This document shows positions 8,458 through 16,001 of a stretch of DNA of 41,396 bases, one piece after another. The notes under the pieces are model-generated. The model worked only from the letters and a program-made list of their open reading frames with translations, ran no database searches and was not told where the DNA came from. The stretch covers positions 1-41,396 of the forward strand of contig CAIQNH010000015.1 of assembly GCA_903873135.1 (NCBI GenBank), given 5' to 3'. Source of the DNA: an uncultured Actinomycetes bacterium. Lineage in GTDB: Bacteria; Actinomycetota; Acidimicrobiia; Acidimicrobiales; Microtrichaceae. The translations under genes and the position numbers were made by a program. How positions within the stretch are numbered: position 1 is the first letter of the stretch; the number at the start of each line of letters is the position of its first letter.

Positions 8458-10617
8458 TTACCGAGGGTTCGGCACGAGGATGCATCGGCACCCGGCGTGC
8501 GCCGGGGGCAGCGTGTCACCCGTGGGGAACGGATCGCCCACGATCACCGGTCCGGCGAGCGCGTTGTCCTCGGCGTCGGAGCACGGCAACCCGCCGTGGT
8601 CGACGAGCCAGCACCAGCTCGTCCCCGGTGCCGCCGAGGCGGCCAGGCCCACGGCGAACCCGGCGGCCGCCAGGTCACCCGCGGCGCCCTCGGTCTGGCC
8701 CGAGCGCCACTCCCGGTAGGCACCTCGGACCTTGCTCTGGACCCCGGCCAGGTCGAGTCCGTCGGCGTCGGCCTCCTCGAGCACCCGGGCCAGGTGGGCC
8801 CGACGGCGACCGAGCAGCTCGGCCACGAGCGCGTGCAGTCGGCCCTCGGGGCGCACCTCGGCGTCGAGGGCCTCGGCGGGGTCGGCCGTCGGGTCGGCTC
8901 CCGACTCGCCCGACCAGAACGTGGCTCCGGCGCGAGCGGCCGAGCGCAGGTCCGGGAGCAGGTGCTCCAGGTAGCGGTCCACGTCGTCGTCCTCCCCGAG
9001 CAACGAGTCCAACGAGGGGACCGTGCGCCGGGCCCGACGGAGCTGGTCGAGCACCTCGTTCTGCTCGTCGGACACGGCCCGCTTGAGCGACCGGGCGAGC
9101 GACTCGCCGATCGGCTCGAGGAGCGCGTCGCGACGGTCGAGCGGACCACCGTTGCCCTCGGCGTCGTCGTCACCGGCGTCGTCGTCACCGGCGTCGTCGT
9201 CGACGGGAGCGACCTCGGACTCGGAGCCCTCGGCGTCGTCGCCGTCGTCGTCCTCCGTCGTGGCAGCCCGGACGCGCTCGAACAGGTCGTGGACGGTGGC
9301 ACCGTCCTCCGACTCCCCGTCGGACTCCGGAGCGGTCGGCAGCTCGACCACCTCGGCCACTGCGTCGTCGGCCGGACCGGCGACCCCGTCACCGACCTCG
9401 GGGGCGTCGTCGTCGGAGGCGTCCCCGGTGTCGGCGTCCGCACCGCCGACGTGACCGAGGATGCGCTCGTCGAGCACCACCTCCTCGCGGGTCATCTCCG
9501 TCTCGACGACCACCTCGAGCGTCGCCGCCCCGGGCTCGGCGCCGGGCTCGGCGTCGTCGGCCGCCGCCCCGGCTCCACCGGGTTCCCCGGGAGAGGTCCC
9601 GGCCGCGTCGCCCTCCGGCTCGTCGGCGTCGTCCCCGCCGGGTGCGATCGCCGGAACACCCAGCTCGGGCACCGGTCGCAGCTCCGCCGCTGCTCGCGCC
9701 ACGTAGTCGTCCACGTCGACGGTCACGTCGGCCTCGAACTCGTCGTCGCCGCCGGCCAGGTCGTCGACCGTCACGTCGAGCGTGCTGCCGACCTCTCGGA
9801 TGGCGGTCACGATCCGGTCGCGCTCGGCCCGGGCGACCTCGATGCGACGCAGCGCCTCCTGGTGCCGCCCGGCCAGGCTGCGCAGCACCTGCTCGCGGTA
9901 CTCCTGGGCCTCGGCGACCATCGCCCGGCCCTCCTCGACCGCTCGTTCCACCTCGGCCGCGGCGGTCTCGCGCGCCTCCGCCCGGATGCGCTCGGCCTCG
10001 GCGAACGCCGCGTCGCGCTCCAGTTCGGCCGTCTCGCGGATGGCCGACGCAGCCGCGTCCGCCTCGGTGGTGCGTTCGCCCAGGATCCGCTCCGCCTCGT
10101 CGAGGAGCTCACCCCGCCGTGACACCGCTGCGGCCCGGGTCGACTCGGAGAACTCGTCGGCCTCACGCCGCAGGTCGGCCGCCGCCAGCGTGGCCTCGGT
10201 GCGGAGACGCTCCGCCTCCGCCCGCGCCGACTCGAGTTCCTCCGTCGCCGCCCGACGCGACTCGTCGGCCGCGGCGTCGGCCTCCTCCACCACCTGGGCG
10301 GCGGAACGCGTCGCCTCGTCGCGGATCGACGCTGCGGCCTCACGCGCCACCGCGATGATGCGGGCCGTCTCCTCGCCGAGCGCAGCGGTGATCCGGGCCT
10401 CGTCGATCTCGAGCGCGTCGTCGAGCTCGGCGGACAACGAGGTCACCCGTTCCCACAGCCGGCGATCCCGCTCCTGCCAGGAGCGGAGCGCGTCGGCGGC
10501 CCGGCCCAGGAGGGTGGTGACCTCCACCGGGTCGTAGCCCCGCTTGGTCCTGGAGAAGTCGGCGGAGGTGAGCTGCTCAGGACCCAGATCGGGAGGGTCC
10601 GGGATCGGGTCGACCAT
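8458..10617 (-). CDS. DivIVA-domain coiled-coil protein with a phage Mu F-like carboxyl domain
   Basis: A 719-residue chimera. Residues about 18-45 (DFSRTKRGYDPVEVTTLLG) match the DivIVA amino-terminal domain, which recognises curved membrane in cell-pole and division proteins. Residues about 45-285 are a long Ala/Glu/Arg coiled coil. Residues about 290-520 are acidic and disordered, with a DDDAG repeat. Residues about 600-719 resemble the end of SPP1 gp7/Mu F-type head-morphogenesis proteins: a helical stretch, then W668-C669 and D673, C679, and finally P-P-A-H-A-G-C-R-C at 704-712. That last motif is the hallmark PPxHxxCRC of the family. The usual CxxC before it is reduced to one Cys. The start codon ATG lies 6 nt behind TAGCAT. 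It is followed 11 nt later by UPF0182 and preceded by an S16 protease. It is probably a polar or septal scaffold; the role of the phage-like domain is unknown. Confidence 0.9.
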   Translation of the reverse strand: MVDPIPDPPDLGPEQLTSADFSRTKRGYDPVEVTTLLGRAADALRSWQERDRRLWERVTSLSAELDDALEIDEARITAALGEETARIIAVAREAAASIRDEATRSAAQVVEEADAAADESRRAATEELESARAEAERLRTEATLAAADLRREADEFSESTRAAAVSRRGELLDEAERILGERTTEADAAASAIRETAELERDAAFAEAERIRAEARETAAAEVERAVEEGRAMVAEAQEYREQVLRSLAGRHQEALRRIEVARAERDRIVTAIREVGSTLDVTVDDLAGGDDEFEADVTVDVDDYVARAAAELRPVPELGVPAIAPGGDDADEPEGDAAGTSPGEPGGAGAAADDAEPGAEPGAATLEVVVETEMTREEVVLDERILGHVGGADADTGDASDDDAPEVGDGVAGPADDAVAEVVELPTAPESDGESEDGATVHDLFERVRAATTEDDDGDDAEGSESEVAPVDDDAGDDDAGDDDAEGNGGPLDRRDALLEPIGESLARSLKRAVSDEQNEVLDQLRRARRTVPSLDSLLGEDDDVDRYLEHLLPDLRSAARAGATFWSGESGADPTADPAEALDAEVRPEGRLHALVAELLGRRRAHLARVLEEADADGLDLAGVQSKVRGAYREWRSGQTEGAAGDLAAAGFAVGLAASAAPGTSWCWLVDHGGLPCSDAEDNALAGPVIVGDPFPTGDTLPPAHAGCRCILVPNPR
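9163..9207. repeat. 15-bp tandem repeat (three units) coding DDDAG
   Basis: Units start at 9163, 9178 and 9193; the first two are identical (GTCGTCGTCACCGGC on the plus strand) and the third diverges in its last five bases. On the coding strand they encode an Asp-rich repeat in the acidic linker of the DivIVA-like protein. Such a tract is likely to vary in length between strains. Confidence 0.75.
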
Positions 10618-10623
10618 GGGGGG

Positions 10624-10629
10624 ATGCTA
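10624..10629 (-). promoter_or_regulatory. -10 element TAGCAT, leaderless start of the DivIVA-like gene
   Basis: TAGCAT on the minus strand, then six C residues, then the ATG at 10617. The spacing fits transcription starting at or next to the start codon. Confidence 0.55.
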
Positions 10630-10665
10630 CGGAACCGCCCAGCCCGAGCGGCGGACCCGTCCGGC

Positions 10666-11811
10666 TCACGCGTCCGGCGGTCGGACCCCTCCCGGGTGCA
10701 GGAACTCGACGGCCTCGTCCAGGGTCCGCACGGGGACCAGCTGCACGTCACCGGCCATCGCCTCGATCTCGGCCCGTTCCTCGGCCGGTGTCGCCGCCGG
10801 GTAGATGAAGACCTCCACCCCGGCCCGTTGGACCGCGGCCAGCTTCTGCGTGATCCCTCCGATCGCACCCACGGAGCCGTCGGTGAGGATCTCCCCGGTC
10901 ACGGCCACGTCGCGCCCCTCGGTCAGCGACGGTTCGACCATCCGGTCGATCACGGCCAGCGCCCAGGCCAGCCCGGCCGACGGACCGGTCACCTCACCCG
11001 AGTCGATCGAGACCTGCACCGGCGAGTCGATCCGGGGGTCGGCCACGTCGACGTTGACCCCGAGCACGGGACGCGAGGGGTCGTCCGGTGCTGCGCCGAG
11101 CACCACGGTCACGCTCCGACGCTCACCCGTCGGCGTCGTCAGGTCGACGGACACCGGGTCGCCCGGTCGACGGCCGGCCAGGGCCCCGGCGATGTCGTCG
11201 GGCAGGCGCACCTCGACCTGGTCGACCGCGGTGATCACGTCGCCGACACCGACGAGCCCCGCCGAGGGCGACGGGTCCGGGAGTCCGAGGACCCGGGCAC
11301 CCGATCCGGTCAGCGCCGCGGGGTAGCCCAGGTACTCGAGCGCGAGCTTGGTGGCCACCAGCTTGGACAGGTCCATCCGCTGCTGGTTGGCCTGCTTGCT
11401 CCCGTCCCGACCCTCGCGCCCGTAGACCTCCTCCTCGGTCCGCACCTCGATCGCGTCGTCGATCGCGCCGCGCAGCAGCAGGCCGAGCGTCGCCTGGTCG
11501 ATGTACACCGTGGTGAACATCACCTCACCCGGGTGCTCGAAGGTCGGTGCGCCGGAGATCTGGACCTTCGGCTCGGCGGGTCGCAACGAGCCGGGCTGGA
11601 GCAGGAAGTACGGGAGCGGGATCAGCAGGACGCCGGCGAGGAGCGCACCGACGACCACCAGCGACCCCACCCACCACCACAGGCGTCTCCGACGCCGGGG
11701 TCCGGGGGTCGGCGTGGCCTCGGCAGCGACGTCGTCGACGGTGTCGCCGACCGTCTCGTCCTCGGAGTCTCCCGGAGCGGGCGAGTCGTTCGTTACGCTG
11801 GGACCCGTCAT
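10666..11811 (-). CDS. Membrane-anchored PDZ and S16 (Lon-type) serine protease, YlbL family
   Basis: A 381-residue protein. Residues 1-43 are acidic then basic and cytoplasmic. One transmembrane helix spans about 45-65. A PDZ domain covers about 165-240 and an S16 Lon-type proteolytic domain covers about 265-375. The Ser-Lys dyad is visible: S278 in TGPSAGLAWAL and K323 in GGITQKLAAV. There is no ATPase domain, so it acts without ATP on extracytoplasmic or membrane substrates, as known for YlbL-type proteins. The ATG at 11811 overlaps the ATG of a divergent small gene in the palindrome CATG. The promoter would then have to lie inside that neighbour, so a downstream start is possible. The DivIVA-like gene follows 48 nt later. 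Confidence 0.9.
   Translation of the reverse strand: MTGPSVTNDSPAPGDSEDETVGDTVDDVAAEATPTPGPRRRRRLWWWVGSLVVVGALLAGVLLIPLPYFLLQPGSLRPAEPKVQISGAPTFEHPGEVMFTTVYIDQATLGLLLRGAIDDAIEVRTEEEVYGREGRDGSKQANQQRMDLSKLVATKLALEYLGYPAALTGSGARVLGLPDPSPSAGLVGVGDVITAVDQVEVRLPDDIAGALAGRRPGDPVSVDLTTPTGERRSVTVVLGAAPDDPSRPVLGVNVDVADPRIDSPVQVSIDSGEVTGPSAGLAWALAVIDRMVEPSLTEGRDVAVTGEILTDGSVGAIGGITQKLAAVQRAGVEVFIYPAATPAEERAEIEAMAGDVQLVPVRTLDEAVEFLHPGGVRPPDA
11794..11799 (+). promoter_or_regulatory. -10 element TACGCT before the small membrane protein
   Basis: TACGCT on the plus strand lies 10 nt before the ATG at 11810, giving a leader of only a few bases. The element lies inside the amino-terminal codons of the divergent S16 protease gene. 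Confidence 0.35.
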
Positions 11812-12106
11812 GCTCGCAGTGCTCGTCGGAGTGGTCGTGGTGCTCGTCGCCGCCGTGGCGGCGGGGATCGCCGTGTTCGGCAGGAACCCCGTGCCTCAGC
11901 CTGCCACGGGCGGGGGCGATCCCGACACCTCGCCTGTGGCTGCACCCAGACGAGGCGGGTCCGATCCGGACCGGAGCGTGGTGGTGCCGACCTCGGTGCG
12001 GGTGCGCTCCGCGGTGCTGCTCCTGGTCGCCTCGATCGCCCTGGCCGGGTTCATCGGCGTGGTCGGGAGCATCGTCGTCGTCGCGATCGGCCTCGTCATC
12101 GGCTGA
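11810..12106 (+). CDS. Small two-helix membrane protein
   Basis: A 98-residue protein. A strongly hydrophobic segment covers residues 1-23 (MLAVLVGVVVVLVAAVAAG) and ends with GRN. Then comes a polar Pro/Gly/Asp linker, and a second hydrophobic segment covers about 70-98 and runs to the end. I do not recognise a family. Codon use and the charged linker between clean hydrophobic blocks look like a real gene. Its ATG overlaps that of the divergent S16 protease by two bases. The first helix could serve as a signal anchor. A link to the protease is only suggested by the shared start region. Confidence 0.65.
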   Translation: MLAVLVGVVVVLVAAVAAGIAVFGRNPVPQPATGGGDPDTSPVAAPRRGGSDPDRSVVVPTSVRVRSAVLLLVASIALAGFIGVVGSIVVVAIGLVIG

Positions 12107-12148
12107 CCGGAGACCGCGCCGGCCGCCGGGCCGCTGCGATCCGCTGGG

Positions 12149-12682
12149 TCAGCGACCGAAGAGACCGCGACGAGCCGGCTTCTCCTCGGTTGCCGGCTGC
12201 TCGGGTGCCGGCGCGGGGGCCGGAGCAGGAGCAGGAGCAGGTGCGGGCGAGGTGAACGCCGGCTGGGAGGGAGCCGGCGCGGGGGCAGGTGCCGGAGCGG
12301 GGGCCGGAGCCGGAGCGGGGGCCGGAGCCGGAGCCGGGGCCGGAGCTGGCGCAGGAGCCGCCTGCGCCGGGGCCGGAGCGGGAGCCGGGGCCGGGGCCGG
12401 GGCGGGAGCCGGGGCGGGAGCAGGAGCCGGGGCGGGTGCCGGCGAAGAGGTGGCGGCCGCACCGGGGCGCGCGCTCGACGCTCCCGCGTTCAGGGCCTGC
12501 AGCTCGACCTTGTACACGGTGCGGACCTCGAACTTGATCTCCTCGAGGGCGAACATCCGCGCGTTGTCGATGCCCTGCTCGTTGCGGAGCTTCTCGACGA
12601 ACGAGACGGCCTCCTGCAACGAGTCGAACTGGTTGTATCCCGGGCTCCCGCCGGGGGTCTGAAAGATCACCATGTGCGACAC
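12149..12682 (-). CDS. Protein with small N-terminal domain and long Ala-Pro linker
   Basis: A 177-residue protein. Residues 1-66 form a compact predicted alpha/beta domain (SHMVIFQTPGG, then LQEAVSFVEKLRNEQGI and ARMFALEEIKFEVR). It is followed by about 90 residues of almost pure Ala-Pro, broken by two short interruptions (AQAAP and SQPAFTSP), and then a basic end (EEKPARRGLFGR). Alternating Ala-Pro tracts form stiff extended rods, as in TonB-like and lipoyl-domain linkers. I do not recognise a characterised family; from memory similar amino-terminal domains occur in Acidimicrobiia. The GTG start has GGAGG 5 nt upstream. No signal peptide is seen, so it is probably cytoplasmic, with the two ends held apart. 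Confidence 0.8.
   Translation of the reverse strand: MSHMVIFQTPGGSPGYNQFDSLQEAVSFVEKLRNEQGIDNARMFALEEIKFEVRTVYKVELQALNAGASSARPGAAATSSPAPAPAPAPAPAPAPAPAPAPAPAPAQAAPAPAPAPAPAPAPAPAPAPAPAPAPAPAPSQPAFTSPAPAPAPAPAPAPAPEQPATEEKPARRGLFGR
12195..12455. repeat. Low-complexity GCX-CCX tract coding (Ala-Pro)n
   Basis: The plus strand reads as imperfect repeats of GGAGCC/GGGGCC hexamers. On the minus strand these code for the Ala-Pro rod of the gene at 12149-12682. Synonymous codons vary between units, which argues for selection on the peptide rather than recent slippage. Confidence 0.7.
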
Positions 12683-12711
12683 GAGGTCCTCCTACCTGGG
12701 TCGGGTGCCAC

Positions 12712-12717
12712 AGTGTA
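12712..12717 (-). promoter_or_regulatory. -10 element TACACT for the Ala-Pro protein gene
   Basis: TACACT on the minus strand lies in the 60-bp gap between divergent genes. It would give a leader of about 23 nt containing the GGAGG ribosome-binding site. Confidence 0.35.
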
Positions 12718-12742
12718 GGGGTGTCCGCACGGTCCAGCGCCA

Positions 12743-13465
12743 ATGACTGACGCCCGAGGGGTCGCCGCTCGTCGGGCGCTCGTGGTGGTGGCCGGCCACG
12801 TCGGCGACCTCGAGGTCGTCCACGCCGCCCTGGGCGACCCGGCCCCGGAGGTACGCAGCTCCGCGCTCGCCGCAGCCGCTCGACTCGGCTCCCTCGACGC
12901 AGCGGCGCTCCGGTCCGGCCTCGAGGACCAGGACGCCGACGTCCGCGCCCGGGCCTGCCGGGTGGCGGCGGCACACGAGGGACGGCTCGGGGAGGCGCTC
13001 GACGCACTCGTGGACCGTCTCGACGACCTCCCCGTCGTCGCCGAGGTCGCCTGCTTCGCCTGTGGGGAGCGGTCGGACCTCGACGAGCGTGGGGTCCGCC
13101 GCCTCGTCGAGGTGTCGAGCGGCCACGAGGACGCTCTCGTCCGCGAGGCGGCGGTGGCCGCGCTCGGATCGCTGGCCGACCTGGGTGTGGTCGACCGTCT
13201 CGGACTCGCCGAGCCGGTCCGGGACGCCGTCGTGACCGCCGGCGGCGACGTGGCCGCCGTCCGTCGGCGGGTGGCCGTCGCCACGGCGGCCTTCGAGGGC
13301 GACGAGGTCGAGGCCCTGCTGGACCGACTGGTCGGCGACCGGGACCAGCAGGTCCGTCAGATCGCCGAGGACCTCCGGGCCATCGGGTCGCCGGACGACG
13401 GTGCCGCACCGGAGCAGCCGGTCACCTGGGTCGACCGTCGCACCGACGACGCTCCGCAGGACTGA
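12743..13465 (+). CDS. HEAT-repeat protein
   Basis: A 240-residue, all-helical protein of about six HEAT-type repeats. The repeated pattern is visible as ALGDPAPEVRSSALAAAARL, GLEDQDADVRARACRVAA, HEDALVREAAVAALGSL and VGDRDQQVRQIAEDLRAIG. HEAT arrays are protein-binding solenoids; no catalytic motif is seen. Two Cys (CFACGE) occur mid-protein. The gene is convergent with the liv operon and separated from it by a strong hairpin. It is divergent from the Ala-Pro protein gene, with a shared 60-bp promoter region. Binding partner unknown. Confidence 0.85.
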   Translation: MTDARGVAARRALVVVAGHVGDLEVVHAALGDPAPEVRSSALAAAARLGSLDAAALRSGLEDQDADVRARACRVAAAHEGRLGEALDALVDRLDDLPVVAEVACFACGERSDLDERGVRRLVEVSSGHEDALVREAAVAALGSLADLGVVDRLGLAEPVRDAVVTAGGDVAAVRRRVAVATAAFEGDEVEALLDRLVGDRDQQVRQIAEDLRAIGSPDDGAAPEQPVTWVDRRTDDAPQD

Positions 13466-13478
13466 GGCCCGGACGCGG

Positions 13479-13509
13479 CCGACCCCGCCCGGGGTACGGG
13501 CGGGGTCGG
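13479..13509. terminator. Bidirectional terminator-like hairpin
   Basis: A perfect 13-bp stem (13479-13491 with 13497-13509) closes a 5-base loop between the convergent ends of the HEAT-repeat gene and the livK-like gene. There is no T-run, as is common for terminators in very GC-rich actinobacteria. Confidence 0.6.
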
Positions 13510-13534
13510 ACCGGCGGACGGAGGGGGGACGGGC

Positions 13535-14899
13535 TCAGCCGCCGCCCTGCTCGGCGAGCTGGGCGCTGTAGTCGGTCAGCTCGCCCTGCGGGACCCACTT
13601 GCCCCCGGTGCGGGTCACGAACTGGAGCTGCTCGTAGCCGAACGGATCCTCGGCACCGTTGGTCGACCAGTCGATGCCCTCGAGGTTCATGCCGAAGCTG
13701 ACGCCGGACTGCGAGTACGCCGTGTTCATGACGGCGGCCCGGTCGAGCTGGGGCGACGCCTTCAGGAGCTGCACCAGGTAGGCGGCCAGGTTCCAGCCGG
13801 CGGCCACGTTCAGGTCGTCGAGATCCTCGGGCGTCAGGCCGTACTTGGCACCCTCGGTCTTGAACTCCTGGACGCTCGGCTGCGCAGCGCTGTCCGGGTC
13901 GGACGGGTCGTAGGTGGCCCGGGTGCTGATCGTCCCCTCGGCGGCGTCACCGGCGACGTCCATGAGGATCTTCGACGAGCAGGTCAGAGTCACGTAGGTG
14001 AGCGGGGCCCAGCCGGAGTCCTTGATCGACCGCAGGGCCGTGGGGCACGGCACCGACGTGACGCCGAGCAGCAGGGTGTCGGCGCCCGAGCTGGCGAGGC
14101 TGGTGACCTGACCCTGCGGGTTCGACTCCGAGCGGGGGTCGAACGTCTGCTCGCCGACCACGGTGATCTCCGTGCCGCCGATCGCCTGCTTGAAGGCGCT
14201 CACGTAGGACTCGCCGAAGGAGTCGTTCTGCGACAGGATCGCCACCTTCGCCTGCGGCTTGTTCTGCTTGAGGTAGTCGGCGAACGCCACCGACTCCAGG
14301 CCGTAGTTCGGCAGACCGTTGATGATCCACGGGTCGTTCGTCGGGTCGCCGAAGCCGGGGAAGCCGGTGGCCACCGCCAGGTTCGGGACGCACTGCTGCG
14401 TCTCGGCGAAGTACTGCTGGATCTGCTTGTTGTTCTCGGTGCCGACGTTGCCGAGCAGGGCGAACACCCCGTCGGTCTGGGTCAGCGTCTCGGCGTTCGC
14501 CCGCGAGCGCTCCGGCAGGTAGGCGTCGTCGAGCGAGATCAGCTCGAGCTGCTTGCCCTGCACTCCCCCGCCGGCGTTGGCGAACTGGAAGTACGCGTTG
14601 ATGCCGACCTTGACCTTCTCGAACACCTTGAACGTGCCCGACTGCGGCAGGGTGTTGCCGATCTTGATGGTCGGCCCGTCGGCACCGGTGGTGCCGGCGT
14701 AGTTGGGGCAGTCGGCAGCCGGGTCGACCACCTGGGTCGCTTCCGGCGCGGTCGTCGACGAACCCTCGCCGCCGGAGCCGCCGCCGGACTCGCTGCGACC
14801 GCCGCAGGCCACGGCCACCATGGCCACGGCGACGGCGAGCGCGGCGAGGAGCCACGGGGTCCGTCGCCTCGGTGCTCGCTGGGGTGGAACGGAACGCAT
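13535..14899 (-). CDS. Branched-chain amino-acid-type ABC substrate-binding lipoprotein
   Basis: A 454-residue type I periplasmic-binding (LivJ/LivK, Peripla_BP_6) protein. A basic start is followed by a hydrophobic signal and the lipobox VAVAC, with C32 as lipidated residue, then a Gly/Ser/Glu linker to about residue 55. The mature domain shows the family pattern (IKIGNTLPQSGTFKV, FALLGNVGTENN, VAILSQNDSFGESYVSAF). It would capture the ligand outside the membrane and hand it to LivHM. The class also binds amides, urea and aromatic acids, so the ligand is uncertain. A textbook AGGAGG lies 6 nt before the ATG, inside the end of livM, whose stop is 1 nt upstream. It is last in the operon, behind strong translation signals. 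Confidence 0.93.
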   Translation of the reverse strand: MRSVPPQRAPRRRTPWLLAALAVAVAMVAVACGGRSESGGGSGGEGSSTTAPEATQVVDPAADCPNYAGTTGADGPTIKIGNTLPQSGTFKVFEKVKVGINAYFQFANAGGGVQGKQLELISLDDAYLPERSRANAETLTQTDGVFALLGNVGTENNKQIQQYFAETQQCVPNLAVATGFPGFGDPTNDPWIINGLPNYGLESVAFADYLKQNKPQAKVAILSQNDSFGESYVSAFKQAIGGTEITVVGEQTFDPRSESNPQGQVTSLASSGADTLLLGVTSVPCPTALRSIKDSGWAPLTYVTLTCSSKILMDVAGDAAEGTISTRATYDPSDPDSAAQPSVQEFKTEGAKYGLTPEDLDDLNVAAGWNLAAYLVQLLKASPQLDRAAVMNTAYSQSGVSFGMNLEGIDWSTNGAEDPFGYEQLQFVTRTGGKWVPQGELTDYSAQLAEQGGG

Positions 14900-14900
14900 G

Positions 14901-16001
14901 TCATGCCTCCTGTAGGGGTGTGGGAACGTCGGGAGTCGGGTCGAGCGTGGAGTCGTCGGGTCCGGTCCCGGGCGAACGTGAGGCTAGCCAACGACGGCGC
15001 AGCGCGGCCTCTCCTCGGCGGTACAGGCCGACGATGCCGCCCGGCGCCACGAGCATCACCAGGATCAGCACCACGCCGAAGACGACCTGCGAGAAGCGCT
15101 GCTGCTCCGCAGGGATCACCTCGCGGAGGAGCACCACGATCGACGCGCCGACCAGCGGTCCGACGATGCTCGCGGCCCCGCCCAGGACGGCGGCGACGAG
15201 CAGCGTGATCGACAGCGTGATGGTGAACGACGTGGGCGACACCGCGTTGTTGAGCACGGCGAACATCCAGCCGCCGAGCGAGGCGATGCCGGCCGACACA
15301 CCGAAGGTGATCACCTTCGCCCGGTCGACACGGACCCCGGCGACCTCGGCGGCGGTCTCGTTGTCCCGGATGGCCACCAGACTGCGACCCACCCGGGACC
15401 GGGTGAGGTTGCGCACGAGCAGGAAGGCGACCAGCGCCAGGACCCCGAACACGTAGAAGCGCCACTGGTCGTCGGCGAGCCCCGTCCAGGCGGGCGCCCG
15501 GAACCCCGCCTGGGCCAGGAAGCGGCGCTGGCCGAGCTCCTCGAGCAGCGCCGCGTCGCCGTACCCGGGGCGGGGCAGCAGCTGCCGGCCGACGGTGCCG
15601 CCGGTGATGTCGCCCAGGCGCACCACGAGCTGCGGGAACAACACGGCCAGGCCCAGGGTCACGAGTGCCAGGTAGACGCCGGTGATCCGCAGCGCCGGCA
15701 GTCCCACGGCCACCCCGACCACGAACGCCCCCACCACGGCGGCCAGTCCGGCCAGGGCGAACGGCACTCCGTAGTCGACCGTCAGGATCATCGTGGTGTA
15801 GGCGCCGAAGCCCACGAACGCACCGTGGCCGAGCGAGATCTGGCCGTTGTAGCCGGTGACGAGCGCCAGTCCGAGGGCGGCGACGGCCACCCAGAGGATC
15901 TCGCTCATCCGGTTGACGAAGGTGTCGGCGACGAACTGCGGCAGCGCAGCGACCACCACGAGCAGCACGCCGAACACGGCCCAGCGCAGACGGGGGCTCA
16001 C
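14901..16001 (-). CDS. livM: Branched-chain amino-acid-type ABC permease LivM
   Basis: A 366-residue permease with about nine or ten hydrophobic helices. The LivM signature NGQISLGHGAFVGFGAYTT is near residue 55, and the cytoplasmic EAA-like loop SRVGRSLVAIRDNETAAEVAG is visible. The amino end is set by the GTG at 16001, which overlaps the livH stop as GTGA. The open frame continues upstream to 16739, but that part is out-of-frame livH sequence. The tail beyond about residue 330 is polar and probably cytoplasmic. It pairs with LivH to form the channel powered by LivG and LivF. Confidence 0.94.
   Translation of the reverse strand: MSPRLRWAVFGVLLVVVAALPQFVADTFVNRMSEILWVAVAALGLALVTGYNGQISLGHGAFVGFGAYTTMILTVDYGVPFALAGLAAVVGAFVVGVAVGLPALRITGVYLALVTLGLAVLFPQLVVRLGDITGGTVGRQLLPRPGYGDAALLEELGQRRFLAQAGFRAPAWTGLADDQWRFYVFGVLALVAFLLVRNLTRSRVGRSLVAIRDNETAAEVAGVRVDRAKVITFGVSAGIASLGGWMFAVLNNAVSPTSFTITLSITLLVAAVLGGAASIVGPLVGASIVVLLREVIPAEQQRFSQVVFGVVLILVMLVAPGGIVGLYRRGEAALRRRWLASRSPGTGPDDSTLDPTPDVPTPLQEA

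Noticed and set aside
8458-8960. Prophage remnant containing a head-morphogenesis gene
   Set aside because: The phage-like segment is in frame with the DivIVA part, base composition is the same, and no other phage genes, attachment sites or integrase are present.
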